A DNA stretch of 64,000 bases, taken from positions 17,117,001 to 17,181,000 of the forward strand of contig OX344765.1 of NCBI GenBank assembly GCA_947034895.1, written 5' to 3'. Below the pieces are notes generated by a model. That model was not told where the DNA came from. It did not search any database and saw only the letters and a list, made by a program, of their open reading frames with translations. Numbering within the stretch: position 1 is the first letter of the stretch; every line of letters begins with the position of its first letter. The stretch is from Rhytidiadelphus loreus. Taxonomy: Eukaryota; Streptophyta; Bryopsida; Hypnales; Hylocomiaceae. This document shows positions 25,351 to 37,224 of this stretch, one piece after another. Position numbers and translations under genes: made by a program.

Positions 25351-25873
25351 ACTTCATGGGCTACATGTCTGGGGCCCCCACAACATTTTTTTTCCAATAT
25401 TTATTCTTCAACCAACACATTCCACGGCAAATCGGCAATATATAAGCATTGAATTATATGCTCGGTACGTACCAAAGCAAATGAACATGCATTATGTAAT
25501 GATATATCATGGGACAATCAATTCATAAGCCTAAAACATAATAATAATAAAAACCTTGGACAATAATCATATTAATTTAAATGGAACTGCGTACATACAT
25601 AGGGATGATCTTCACAATTGAGTACCAAGACCACTCCTGTTTGAAATTGCACACTTATTTGCAAAAAATACGAATACCTTCATTAATCATCATTGTCAAC
25701 ACCAAAGTACCTTTTACAATCTTCCTGACTTTGTGAAGCCAAGTGATGGACTACACAAAATTCAAAATCTACCTATTTCATTACAAGCTTTGGCAACAAA
25801 TCTTCACTACAAGGCATTGATGTTAAATCCTTATAGTACTATTTGAAGGCCTCCACATCTATAATGCAACACA

Positions 25874-28800
25874 TTACATTGTGAAGGTAGAATCGCTTTC
25901 CGCTTCATCTGCATTGGGGTCGGTGTCTTCATGTGGCCCACTACTGTCACTAGCTCCTGAGACCTCGTTTTCATCATCCTCTCTGCTTGTAGGTTGAAGG
26001 ATCACCTCACGTTCCACCTCAGAGTTCAAATTTCGCACTTGCGTTTCTAAACCACCAACAACTTCGGCTAGCACTAATCGCTTTGTCGGCCTCGATGCAT
26101 CAGTGGTTCCATTGATAATAGGGCCTGTCGGTCGCTCAAGCACCTGCTGCCCAACATGTTGACGCTCTGCTCTCGCTGCTGCGCTTGATGGCCAAGGATT
26201 ACGAGTGGAATTTCGTTCTCCAATGACAAATGGATGGATCGCATGGTTTTGACGTTTGGGGTTCCGTGTCAGTCTGTCTTGCGTCTTGTGGGTTCGTTTA
26301 TTTCCTGATTTGGAGTGTTCACGCGATCGCTTGGATGATTCTCCAGGGCCTGACATCAACGAGGCCGGAGTAGGTTGTGGAGCTGAGCCATGCACTCCTT
26401 CATCAACGATTTGTCGTAGATCATTATGTGTCGGCGACCTTGTTAGAGGAGTTGGTACTATCCTCGATGTTGTGGCAATGTCTATACTTGCAGGGCGATT
26501 GGACCCACGGGTACGGGTCTCGTTGAATACCACTTGCAATGGCGCATCTGAATCGTACACCCTAATTTCTGTTGCAGTGTTGTTGGTCGGTGCTAAACTT
26601 GGACGAACTGCAGGTACCTCTTCAGTATGCGACACCTCTTCTTGCCTTTCACCCTGTACATTAACTCGTGCACCACTTCGGAGGTTCATTGGCATACTAG
26701 GCGGCAGACATGTGGCAATTGGAGACCTTACAAGCTCCACTTCATCTGCCACTGGAATATTTGCACCGTCATTGTTGTCATCAGGAGTTCTTTCCCTCGT
26801 TGGGTCTGCATTGATTACCGGAAATGCATCCCAAGCCGACACATGAGGGGCTTCGTCTCTGCGGTGGTGCGACGCCTCTGGAGAGCTCAATCCATCATCA
26901 TCACCCACGAAAGTGTTGTGGTATCGTCCTCGTGGAGGACTACCTACACGGGGCACCATACCAGCCCACCTATTTCCACGGAGGCGTTCTTCTACTACCA
27001 CACGTCTCTGTTCTTCTCTCAAATCTCTAAACCTAACTTCATCTTCGTCCCCCGAAGAATATGGTTCCTCATTCTCTTCATCTGTATCTCCATCTACAAG
27101 GTACTTTTTGTAGAATAGTGCTGGATTGTGTCCTTGTTTTTCACGTTCCAATTTGTTGTTGGTGTAGATATACACCAACATCTCAGCCTTCTTTGTGGCT
27201 AGGCGATTACGCACTTTATCGTGTACAAACGAATACATGCTCCAGTTTCTTTCACAAGATGATGCTAAGCATGTCAGAGACAAAACTCTCCTTGCTATTT
27301 TTGGAAGAGCGTTCCCACCCACACGATTCCACCATTGATGAGGCAACAAGTTACATCGAGTAACATCTGGAGCCTCTTGTAATGGATCAAAGGGACCCGA
27401 CTTCTCTTCAAATTCCGTCAACTCAGCAATTGCTTCATCTTCATCCACATTCAATGGTCCGCTCAATTTTCTGATGACTCGATTCAATGCCCGCTTTGCC
27501 TCTCCATTGTTATGAAGCTCTTCCACATCTGTCAAATACGGGTTCAACAATGCCCCTGCATAATGGAGGTCCGTGCGCATCAACTTCCAACGAGTATCAA
27601 ATTGTTTTAGGAACTTCGTCGCGGTCTGCTCATCAAGAAAGAACGGAGCCTCCTTTAAAGTGCACACGTGCTGACGAAGGCTACTCATTATTATCCAAGC
27701 TTTCGGCATCGCCGGTATTTTGCCATCGAACTGGCACAGAGCAAGAATCACTGGAAGAACCATGTGCTGGAAATTACCGCATTCCACTCAAAACACTTCC
27801 GAAACTATGTCCTCTCGCGCTTTACGGGCCCGCTCTCTTGTAATGAGTCCGTTTGTTCTGCTGACCAAACTATTCTCAAATGGCATATACGACTCGTCCC
27901 CCACCACGAATTGAAGCGCTTGTTTGCACTCTACCAAACGGTCTATCATGAGAAAATGCACTGCGAAGCGTGTGGCCGCGGGAAGTCTCAATGACTTCTT
28001 TGGCGAGTACTTACGGAAAAGACCCAAAGTCAAGTGGTATTTCTTTATAAACTTCACAATTGCCCTGGCCTTATCCACTAGATCTTTGATCCTTTTTTCC
28101 TTTTCCCAGTCTTCCAAAAGTAAGTCCAATATATGTGCGGCACATCCTTGCGTATACATGTGGGGATACCTTGCTTGCAACTCGCGCATTGACCCTGTCA
28201 TTACGGAAGCATTGTCTGTACACAATTGGACAATATTTCTTGGTCCCACCTGCTCTATGTAGGTAGCCATTGTATTCACCGTATACGCCATGTCTTTCCT
28301 CTCTCCTGTGGTGTCAACCGATCCCAGGAAGACATCACCCGCAGGGCAAACGAGCATCATATTCAACAAGGGACGGTGATTCGTATCTGACCATCCATCT
28401 GAACAGATAGTGGCTCCATATTGGGTAATAGAACTCTTTGTTCGACTACTGACCATTTTCGTAACAGCCTCCTTTTTCACATCAAGTAGTTTAGTGCGCA
28501 CCGCATTGTACGATGGCGGGGAATATGGAAATCCACATGTCAAAGTTGCTTTCACAGCATTCACAAAGGCTGGGTGCCGCACCACATTGAATGCAATGTT
28601 AGCCTCATAAAAGAAAGAAGCCCATAGTCTGTCCAAGTTTTGTTTTTCATTGACCCGGAATGATTCATCCATGCTTTGTTGACGAGAAATCGAGGTTGAG
28701 CGCATCCTTCTCACCGTCATAGGAGTAGAATTCGTTGAATCTAGATTACGTGGCGGTGCATTAGGTGCTTCTGTCCTGTCGCTTGGGTCCACAGACCCTT

Positions 28801-29161
28801 CCACTGATGCATCCACAGTATACCCTGCAACGGACTCAGCAACAACATCAACCTCAAGATCTACTCCATGCATCTCCTCCAAACTCATTTCTTTTGGTAC
28901 AATCCCTTCACAGTTTCTGAATAATTCGAGGACTACGGATGGAATACGTTTACAACGTTCCACTGTTGATGTACGGGGGTAACCAAAGTGACCAAATGCC
29001 CGCTTCCGCACGAAAACTTTGTTCCAACCACAAAAAATACAAGTCCTCGTATTTGCGGAACGAGCGGGGTTCGTTTCAATAACCAACCAAGGATCCCACT
29101 CCTTTGTGGCTCTTCGAGTATCATTTATGTTCGTCCTCCTCCCCGCTCCTCGGTTTGCCAT
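25874..29161 (-). pseudogene. E1 hAT transposase (BED-DUF659-hATC) with one in-frame stop
   Basis: The frame starts at the ATG at 29,161 and runs uninterrupted apart from a single TGA at 27,788-27,790; repaired it would be about 1,095 residues. A BED-like zinc finger has C41, C44, H58 and C70. The DUF659/RNase H-like core shows CSDGWSD at 253-259 and CTDNAS at 314-319 (two candidate catalytic aspartates), then GCAAHILDLLLEDW. The hATC dimerisation region (HQWWNRVGGNALPKIA...SSCERNWS) lies about 145-210 residues past the stop. A tail of ~425 acidic and Ser/Pro-rich residues follows, ending in a short amphipathic segment (LETQVRNLNSEVEREV). The sibling in E2 has tryptophan at the stop position (FWVQCDNF), so TGG became TGA. 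As it stands the product would lack hATC. Confidence 0.9.
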
Positions 29162-29229
29162 ATTGTTTATCTGATATGCGTTATTCCAAACCGAAACGTA
29201 TATGTACCCAAGTGCTTCGGAAAAAAAAA

Positions 29230-29345
29230 TTATGACAAAGCCACCGCTTCGAGTAGTTTTCTAACCACTCAAAGCAAGGTTGTTGCCCTCTAAAGAATAT
29301 AACATTGCATGAAGCCTCTTGAGAAGATCCAAGCCATATGTTCAT
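29230..29345 (-). promoter_or_regulatory. Conserved upstream block of the E1 transposase gene
   Basis: The sequence just upstream of the transposase start (GTTGTTGCCCTC..., GCATGAAGCCTCTT..., TCATCAACAGAGC) is also found upstream of the E2 transposase at 61,280-61,400, although the two elements have diverged elsewhere. It lies between the coding start and minisatellite M2 and probably holds the leader or promoter. The role is inferred from position and conservation. Confidence 0.5.
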
Positions 29346-29539
29346 CAACAGAGCAATGGAAATCCAATGTTGTTCCTCTACATTTATAGTGCTTTCGGTC
29401 TTCCCTCCACACGCTCCAAGGATGGTTTTAGGGCGCCGCTACCAAACTCTATTACACCCGAGGTCGCCCTACCCGACCGCTGGTCCACCTCCATGCATAT
29501 GGAGGCGCGCGCCTTTGCAGTAGTCGACTTCGGGTCACA

Positions 29540-29745
29540 TGGTGCGAACGCGGGTTCCGGCAGGCGACTTCTGGTCCGAAATAGGGCGAACGCGGGTCCA
29601 GGGAGGGCGACTTCGGGTCCAGGGGGGTGACTTCGGGTCTAGGGAGGGCGACTTCGGGTCTCAGACGGGCGACTTCGGGTCCCACATGGGCGACTTCGGG
29701 TTTCATGGGAGACTTCGAGTGCCATGGGCGACCTCGGGGGAAAGA
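29540..29745 (+). repeat. GC-rich minisatellite M2 (between transposase and WCHI gene)
   Basis: About ten units of GGGCGACTTCGGGTC with short spacers (CCAGGGA, TCAGAC). The variable dinucleotide is mostly TT here, unlike the CG/CA of M1. Confidence 0.9.
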
Positions 29746-29769
29746 AGGGTGACTTCATGTGCATAAAGA

Positions 29770-30180
29770 TTAACTTAACCCCTAAAGGACCATTGTCCCC
29801 TCAAGGAACAATATGGATTTTGGGCAGGTTCCTATGATCTCAATTTTTAATGAATTTTTTGGAAACTATCTCATAATATACAAGAGCTTATTACCTTTAT
29901 GGGAATATACATTTTGTTGCAATTGGTACCTGGGATTCCGGGAACAAAAGTTATGGCATCTTTAACATAATTTGTAAGGAACGTCTCAGGGCAGAAAAAG
30001 AAATCTACAATAATTTGAAATTAATTTTTTAATTTTTTTCTTCTTAAAGGTCATATTTTTGTCTACATGTGTAGCTTTGATTCATTCCATTTCGATTAGT
30101 AATGTGAAAGTTATGAACAATATTGTTTGGCAAGCAATCAAAATGAAATGATTCAAAGTTTTTCACATAGATATAAATCA
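29770..30180. repeat. Outer end of E1 internal inverted duplication, left arm
   Basis: The sequence from TAACCCCTAAAGG through GGGCAGGTTCC, ATTGGTACC and TTGATTCATTCCAT is matched in inverse orientation at about 46,450-46,880. It marks the outer limit of the inverted duplication I can follow. A third relative lies outside E1 near 15,215-15,400. Confidence 0.65.
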
Positions 30181-30938
30181 TAAGAAATTAAGAACCAATT
30201 TCAATATCAATTTTGTTATTGGAAATGCCTTGTCATTTGTGAAGAATATCATTAATTTTTCGGGGGACCAACTGAATGCTAAGTATCGAAAACTACTTAT
30301 CATACAAAAACATTTGAACCACGTAGTGAGAAGTTCTAAAATTTGGTAGGCTTCGAATTTAATCCTTTAAAAAATGTTGTGCCAAAGGAGATACTACAAA
30401 TTTTATTCATGTTTCCCTTCTAAATATCACTATGATGCCAAAACAAACTATTTCAGTCCTTACGGGTTTAGGATTTAGGAATATCTTCAAATCTGTAGTA
30501 AACTTTATTTATTTTCACATCGTAGGAAGATCTTGCAATTGATGTACATGGCAAACTAGAAATTGTATGAAGTTGTTCAAATATAAATAATTGTTTGGAT
30601 GTTCGGTATGAATTTCTTAAAAAGACAATGGTATTATTACATTGTTGGTATTTTGTGTAAATGAAAGCACAAAAGTCTACGTAGAAAACTGACCTACAAC
30701 ACATGCAATAAATGTATTTGACATGTGTCTAATCATCAAGAATTAGATCTTCAAAACACATAAAGGCTAATTCATATAGGAATATTTATATATCTTTATT
30801 GAAGAAACAAAACATGGACCCCATTGTACAACATGAGGTGGTTCTAAAGGTCAAAGCAACCCTTCCGATACACACAAGTTTAGAAAAACAACTACCTATT
30901 AGTCTATTATTTACTAGAAGACTACCTCTAGCCCAAAA

Positions 30939-32516
30939 TCATGCAACATCCATATTGGCCTCCTCTTCCCTTTTCTTCTTCATGACTTCAAACTCATGGG
31001 CCGCAATTCTATAAGCACTCTTCAAAAGGGGTAGGTCATGGTTCCACATCTTGTTTTTGATCCAAAAATTCTTGAACGTTCTCGCATAACCAATGTGTGC
31101 AGTCCGGAAATCTATGTGCTTCTGAAACTGGTGTTCAAGCTTCTTCAAAGAAACTAACTTCTGCTTCAAGGAAGCTACCTCTGATGTCAACACACAATGC
31201 TCTTCATCTACTACTAATGCATCCAAAGCCATTGGAAGGTCAATGGGGCCTACAACCGTGGTTTCTTTTAGGTCATTCAACCTTGACTGCGCTTCTTCCA
31301 CAGCTTTCCTTTCGGTATTCAATCGGTTTTCTTCTGCCAAACACTCTTCCATTATTTTGGCCATTCATTTATCCAAGAACGGGGTGGAATTTGAGGTAGA
31401 GCCTCCATCTTTGCCTTTATTGAATTTCAAATAAAATTGCTCCAGCTCGTCCATTTCCTTTTGTTGAACTGACAAACGAACTTTCCCGCTTATGATTAGT
31501 GCTTCAAGGGTGTGCTCATCGTTGTCCTCAATGTCACCACCAGTGCGTTCACGCTGCCTTTCACATTCCATTCCTATTTCTACCAGTCTACCAAGAATAG
31601 CCTTCAACTGGGCTTTATAAGCTTCTTTTCCTTGCCTCCTCGTGTCTTCAAGATATAATACTTCCCTTCCTGCTTCTTGAAGAGGTAGTTCTTCACATGA
31701 ATCAAAAATCACCAATGCTTGTTCAGCATCTCGTTGCAACCCGATCTCGCCCTCCTCCTTGTCTTCCTCCATTTCTCGCATGCGTGCATATACATGTTGA
31801 AGAACTTCGTCTTCCTCAGGATGACGGAAGTGCATTGGCTCCAACGATCTAAGAGGCGCGACATGCAATACTACTGCCTCTTCTGAGTCTCCAACAAAAG
31901 GTACCACCGCTGCCATATTTTCTTCAAGTATTGGATCTTCATTTGGGGGCATAGGGTCTGCAATGTCTTCTTCATCCGAGTCGGTGGAGGTGGACGACTG
32001 GCCCCAATCGTAGTCTTCATCCGACACTTCTTCTTTGAAATGTTTTTTGGGCCCTAATCCATCCCTCGGATTATTTGATGGATCCGCCCTTGGAATGTCT
32101 TTGGTAGTGGGAACTATGCTATTGGGGGTTTTCTTAATGGTCCTCCAATCCACAGTTCGTCGCAATTGTAGCTCTGCATAGACCATTTGGCATATACCCA
32201 ATGAAACTTGACTCCCCTTCACTGTTGGTTTTTGATATAATGTCCGGTAAACTTCGATGCACCGTTGCACAAATGCATCATCTCTGCAGTAGTGAAGATT
32301 AGCATTGTTTTGGCTGATATGGACATCGTGCCGGAAGTAAGGGAATAGCTTATCGATATGGCACCACCCTACGTAGGCCTTGCAAGTGTTGAACGTCCAA
32401 TCCGATTGCACGTTTTGCCAATTTGGAAATGCCCTTGCTGTTGGGTCCAAAAGGATGGCTACATTCCGACTATGGCGCTCTCCTTTCTTCTTTGCCTTCT
32501 TAAAGGGGGGGGCCAT
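30939..32516 (-). pseudogene. E1 WCHI-family gene with one in-frame stop
   Basis: The ATG at 32,516 opens a frame of 526 codons, broken only by a TGA at 31,365-31,367. Residues 1-18 are strongly basic. The family domain (about 18-135) contains ILLDP, TCKAYVGWCHIDKLFP (51-59 for the core) and FVQRCIEVYRTLY, followed by MVYAEL...VDW and a TKDIPRADPSNNPRDGLG linker. The middle is acidic and serine-rich, and the C-terminal third is predicted coiled coil. The E2 homologue has arginine at the stop, so CGA became TGA. A conserved upstream block and minisatellite M3 lie 5' of it. I do not recognise the domain. The basic N-terminus and coiled coil would suit a nucleic-acid-binding dimer, but that is inference. 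Confidence 0.8.
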
Positions 32517-32614
32517 GGTGAATATAGGATGTGTTGGTATCCTCCAAGTGCTCAGAAAGTATGGTCTTCCACAATCGACGACAACACAAAAAGTGTCCTA
32601 GACACAAGATTCCA

Positions 32615-32690
32615 GTGCACGAACACGCATCCAGACGCTTGAAAGCATATGGAAGCCGATGCACAGCACTGGAAAAGAAAGTGGCAGCTT
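32615..32690 (-). promoter_or_regulatory. Upstream block of the E1 broken WCHI gene
   Basis: Read toward the gene, this contains GGCTTCCATATGCTTTCAAG and GGATGCGTGTTCGTG. It is a diverged version of the block found upstream of the kinase-like gene, the intact WCHI gene and the E2 WCHI gene. It lies between minisatellite M3 and the start codon. Confidence 0.45.
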
Positions 32691-32699
32691 GCATCCGTG

Positions 32700-32865
32700 G
32701 CGACCGCATTTGTACCCGAAGTCGCCCTGGGCGCGTGCGGGATCAGGGTTTAGGGGGGCGAGTGCGTTAAGTGGGGCGACCGCGGGTACAGGGAATTCTA
32801 GGCAACCGCGGGTCTTGGAAGGGCGTGTGCGGCTTCAGGGCGACCGCGGGTCCAGGGAAAGGTAG
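32700..32865 (+). repeat. GC-rich minisatellite M3
   Basis: Degenerate units of GGGCGACCGCGGGT mixed with GGCGCGTGCGGG-type variants, just upstream of the WCHI gene. Confidence 0.8.
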
Positions 32866-34139
32866 CAGATTTAGGAAATGCAGAGGGAGAATTGACCCCC
32901 TCATTGCCCCCGTCAACTTAGATTTTAAAAAAAAGCCCCCTATATTCTGCCAACTTTTGGGTAATTCTTGCATCTCCTAGAAGTAATTTGGGGCCTCTGA
33001 TTGCAAATATGATTTCAGAATTCCCCAAAAAATTAAGCAGTGCAAATAATAAATTCTAGGGCAAGCCCTGGATGGGCAATGAGGGAGTCAATTCACCCTG
33101 GCCCTCACAAATGGCTCATCTCAAGACTGATCTCCCTTTTTCATGTATTTACTTCAATGAAAATATTTTTAGATCATTTTTCAGACAAAGAAAAATAAAA
33201 GAGGAATCTAACACAAGTGATTTCATTTTTTTTAAGTATTTTTTAATTAATTGTAAATTTCCAAAGGACTTGTGTCATAGGTCCCTACTTATGCCCCTAG
33301 GTCTCCCGTAAAACGTTCACTTGCAACTTCTAAAGAAAAATGGGGAAGTAAAGAGAATGAATTGGCTTTTACAATTGATAATTTTTTTTTCTCGAATCAT
33401 TTAATGATTATGGAGGTCAATTTATGAACTACAGTTTGTCCATTTCAAAGCCACTTATAGAGTCCATTTTTAATGCCCACTCCATTTTAGAGCCTTCTAC
33501 CTTATATTTACTTTCACATCCTCACAAATGGAGAAAGGAAGTACAATTTATGTATCAATGAATAGGTGGTAGTAAAATCGTGGGCCACCGCAATTAAAAA
33601 TATTCCCAACATGTAATGAGTTTAATAGCTTTTTCAAGTGATATTAAGTTTTGGAAGAGAACATTTTAGTGTGCCAATATAATTTGTAGTTCTTCATTTC
33701 AACTCCAATCCCAAATTTATTTTTATAAGCAATACACTCAACCATGAAAAAGTAAATTTGGTAGGTTATCATCTCACAACTCTTATCCAATATTGCACCT
33801 TCATGAAACGTGCATACTAATACACAAGCTAATTAAACATTCCTATGGTTAGGTTCTTGTTTCATAAAACTTGCTTCAATGGAAATAACTATAAGTCCAT
33901 GCTCTTTTCATAAAGGAAAAATACAGTTGGAAAGGCATAGGCACTTAGGGGGTCATTAGTAATGCATTCTAATTGTTAAGCTAAACTTATCTTTTGACTC
34001 TAAATAGATTATGCAAACACCCCTCTTCTAAAATCAAATTTCATTCGCAAGTACATCTTCGTCATTGTCCATAATGACGAACAATTCTAATTAAATAATG
34101 ATTTAGCACAAGTGAATTCTAAAATACTGTATATCATTA

Positions 34140-34530
34140 CAAATTAGTTACTTTAAAGTTTCAAAAATTCCCGTAAAGACCTCGGTCTAGGCCAGGTGTC
34201 GTGCTTCGAAGGTTTGACCAAAGACCTCCTCGACCTCCGCAGTGAGATGTTTTCTATCTCATTGCGGAGGTCGAAGAGGTCCTTGACCGAACCCATAAGC
34301 CCAAACCAGAACCTCGTACATCATGTACACCGGGTTGGGAATCGAACCATAGACCTCCCAGACTCCACTTGAATTCGAAGAAGTCGACCCTTGTCTGAGA
34401 ATCCCTTCCACTACTTCACCTTCTCGTTGGTCACATCGGGAATCACCTTTGATGCACCACTCCTTGTCCATCCCATCTTTATTCATTTTTTTCTTTGATT
34501 CTACGGGGCTTCAAAATACCATCAGCCGCC
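34140..34530 (-). repeat. tRNA-like/hairpin repeat, copy A
   Basis: On the minus strand a Pol III B-box-like sequence (GGTTCGATTCC, 34,338-34,348) lies downstream of an A-box-like GTGAAGTAGTGGAAGG. Next to it is a 26-bp inverted repeat (34,223-34,248 with 34,256-34,281; two mismatches, 7-nt loop). The stem sequence differs from the other copies, but its pairing is kept. This resembles a tRNA-derived SINE head fused to a foldback unit. Confidence 0.65.
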
Positions 34531-34549
34531 CAACAAAAATTAGTCTCCC

Positions 34550-34800
34550 CGTTTTGGACCCGAAGTCGCCCCACCCGAAGTCGCCCCACCCAAAGTCGCC
34601 TTACCCGAGGTCGCCCAAGTCCCAGAAAAGAGGGAAGCAAAAATGCGTGAGTTTTTCCCTCCTCTCTGGACCCGCGGTCGCCCCACCCGAAGTCGCCCTA
34701 CCCGCAGTCGCCCCAGCCGTGGTCGCCCCAGCACCGCTGAAGGAAGTCCGAATTTCCCCCTTCTCTGGACCCGCGGTCGCCCCACCCGCGGTCGCCCCTA
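34550..34800 (-). repeat. GC-rich minisatellite M4
   Basis: About 14 units reading ACCCGAAGTCGCC or ACCCGCGGTCGCC on the plus strand, with two short interruptions. It abuts tRNA-like repeat copy A. Confidence 0.88.
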
Positions 34801-35579
34801 CATCAGTATTTGAAAGAGTCACTTAGAGAACATTGTTGTCATCAATGGTAGGTGAGATCATAGAATATTTTCTACATAGCTTACAATTATAACACATGAT
34901 CATTTTATTAAATGGTCCCTAACAAGGCTTCAATATCCTCAAGTCCTACAGTCATAAACTCCAAACCCTACAAAGCCCTCGCAAACTAGAACCTATACCC
35001 AAACCTAAACCCTTGAATGCCCAACCCATTTTAGGATGTTTTATGAATGTGCTTTAACATCAACAAGAAGCCAACATTTTGAATTATAGAATCAATTTCT
35101 TTGTAATTCTTCATTTTTCCTCCAATCCCTACAAAATTTATTTGTGCAAATTATCAAAATGTTGTGGAGAGGGGTAATACACTTGAAGTAAAAAATGTAC
35201 ATTTCTCTTATTCTCTTGTTATAATCTTACAACAGTTACGCAATTTTGCACTCAAAATTAATGTGCATACTAACAAGCAAGTTCTTTATACATTCATACG
35301 GTTAGATTCAAAAATAAATAGGAAACTTGCTTCAATGGGAATTACTATAAGTCCATGCTTTTTTTTAATAGGACAAATACAAGAGGGAAAGGCTTAGGCA
35401 CGTAGGGTCTAATTAGTAATGCACTCTAATAGTTAAGTTAAATTTATCTTTTGACACTAAATAGATTATGCAAACACCCCTCTTGTAAAATTAAATTTCA
35501 TTTTCAAGTATTTATTCGTCATTGTCCATAATGACGAACAATTCTAATTAAAGAAAGATTTAGCACAATTGAATTCTAA

Positions 35580-35950
35580 AATACTCTATATCATTACAAA
35601 TTAGTTACTTTAAAGTTTCAAAAAATCCCGTGAAGACCTCGGTATAGGCCAGGTGATGTACTTTGTGGATTGGGCGAAGGACCACTTTGAAATGAGAAGT
35701 GAAATGTTTGTCATCTCACTTCTCAATTCAAAGTGACCCTTGACCGAACCCGTAAGATCCAACCAGATCCTCCTTTATCATGCAGACGGGGTTGGGAATC
35801 GAACCGCAGACCTCCTAGACTCCACTTGAGTTTGAAGAAGTCGACCCTTGTGTGGAAATCCCTTCCACTACTTCACCTTCTCGTTGGTCACACCCGGAAT
35901 CACTTTTGATGCACCACTTCTTGTCCATCCCATCTTTATTCTTTTTTTTC
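35580..35950 (-). repeat. tRNA-like/hairpin repeat, copy B
   Basis: Same arrangement as copy A: B-box-like sequence at 35,795-35,805 on the minus strand and a 20-bp stem (35,683-35,702 with 35,716-35,735; one mismatch, 13-nt loop). The outer half of the stem resembles copies C and D, while the inner half differs. Confidence 0.65.
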
Positions 35951-36014
35951 TTTGATTGTACGGGGCTTCAAAACACTTTGAGCTGCCCAACACAAATTAA
36001 TCTCCCAGTTTTGG

Positions 36015-36215
36015 ACCCGAAGTCGCCCCTCCCGAGGTCGCCCCAGCACCGCAGAAAGAAGTCCCCAATTTCCCCCTTCTTTGGACCCGTAGTCGCCCTA
36101 CTCGCGGTCGCCCCACCCGAAGTCGCCCCACCCGAGGTCGCCCCAGCACCGCAGAAAGAAGTCCCCAATCTTCCCCTTCTCTGGACCCGCGGTCGCCCCA
36201 CCCGCGGTCGCCCCT
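36015..36215 (-). repeat. GC-rich minisatellite M5
   Basis: About eight units of ACCCGAAGTCGCCCC and ACCCGAGGTCGCC on the plus strand. The spacer AGCACCGCAGAAAGAAGTCC occurs twice and also appears in M7, showing that M5 and M7 share descent. Confidence 0.88.
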
Positions 36216-37224
36216 ACATCAGTATTTGAAAGAGTCACTTATAGAAGACTGCTGTCATGGTAGGTGAGATCATAGAATATTTTATGAATTTGCTTTAAAT
36301 TGTACAAGAAGTCAACATTATATGTGCCTACTAACAAGCAAGTTGTTTAAACATTCATACGGTTAGATTAAAAAATAAATAGGAAACTTGCTTCAATCCC
36401 AATTACTGTATGTCCATGCTTTTTTTTCATAGGAAAAATACAAGAGGGAAAGGCTTAGGCACATAGGGCTTAATAATTAATGCACTCTTATTGTAATGCA
36501 CTTCAAGATTTTTTCTCAAAGTAGCCAAAGTGACGGTTTTTAGTGGTTCTGAACCTATAATGGCCTTCGAACTTCAGGGGTTAAATTCACATCTAAAGAA
36601 ACTTTTATTAGTTTTCGATTATGGCTCAAACATATAGATCTTGCAAGAATATTTTGACCTTGTATTCAAAAGTAATGAACCTGGAAGAAGCCTTCAAGGT
36701 ACTCTTTGTAAAAATGTTTTGTGAAACATTAAAAGGCAAATTCAAAATTTAATTTTTAATTTGTAGACCAAAATGGTTTTGTTGAGAGAAAACGTAATTT
36801 CTACATATAAAGGTGAAATTAATTTCACCTAAAAATGGTGTATTGCATTTAACCCTTATGTTCCCATTTTTTTTGGCCCATTCAAACCAATTGAGAAATG
36901 TCGTTTTTATTGCCAAAAACCTATTAAGATTACAAGAAAGTCATCCTTTTTTGCCGGATGAACCAATACAAGTGCCGATTGTCAATGCTTTTTAGAAGGA
37001 AAATGGGCTCCATTATTCCAAGGCTATATATCTTACTGTAGGATATCTTACTGGAACATTGAGCCTATTTAATTCATTCATTGCAGCAAAATACAAACAT
37101 TGATATGAGAGATTCAATACAACATACCATGAAGAATAGATCCACAATATTGCCAATTTGGGGAAAATGGCACTTCATATTAAAATTTGATTACATGTAC
37201 TAGAAGTACTACTCCAAAATGATA

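Larger units (their letters stand above)
33110..36480. repeat. E1 internal inverted duplication, inner left arm
   Basis: This noncoding arm is matched in inverse orientation by about 39,400-43,400. Landmarks in order: a MITE-derived block (33,110-33,505), a block near 33,520-33,720 matching 42,740-42,930, then two copies of the tRNA-like/hairpin repeat, each with its own minisatellite (M4, M5). The arms are diverged with indels, so this is an old duplication. Confidence 0.7.

Noticed and set aside
25000..25397. Overlapping minus-strand frames with Arg-Gly-Arg-Pro or Pro-Arg-Ser-Pro repeats
   Set aside because: They are translations of the GC-rich minisatellite, open in several frames at once and lacking any domain. 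The same applies at 29.5, 34.5-34.8, 39.2, 41.6-41.9, 43.4-43.6, 50.3 and 61.4-61.6 kb.
26256..26846. Plus-strand 196-residue frame within the transposase
   Set aside because: It is antisense to the conserved transposase tail. The minus-strand frame has homologous support from E2, this one has none.
34240..34490. A true tRNA gene on the minus strand (and at 35.7, 39.5 and 42.1 kb)
   Set aside because: A- and B-box-like motifs are present, but no acceptor stem or normal anticodon arm can be formed and the spacing is too long. It is better described as a tRNA-derived repeat.
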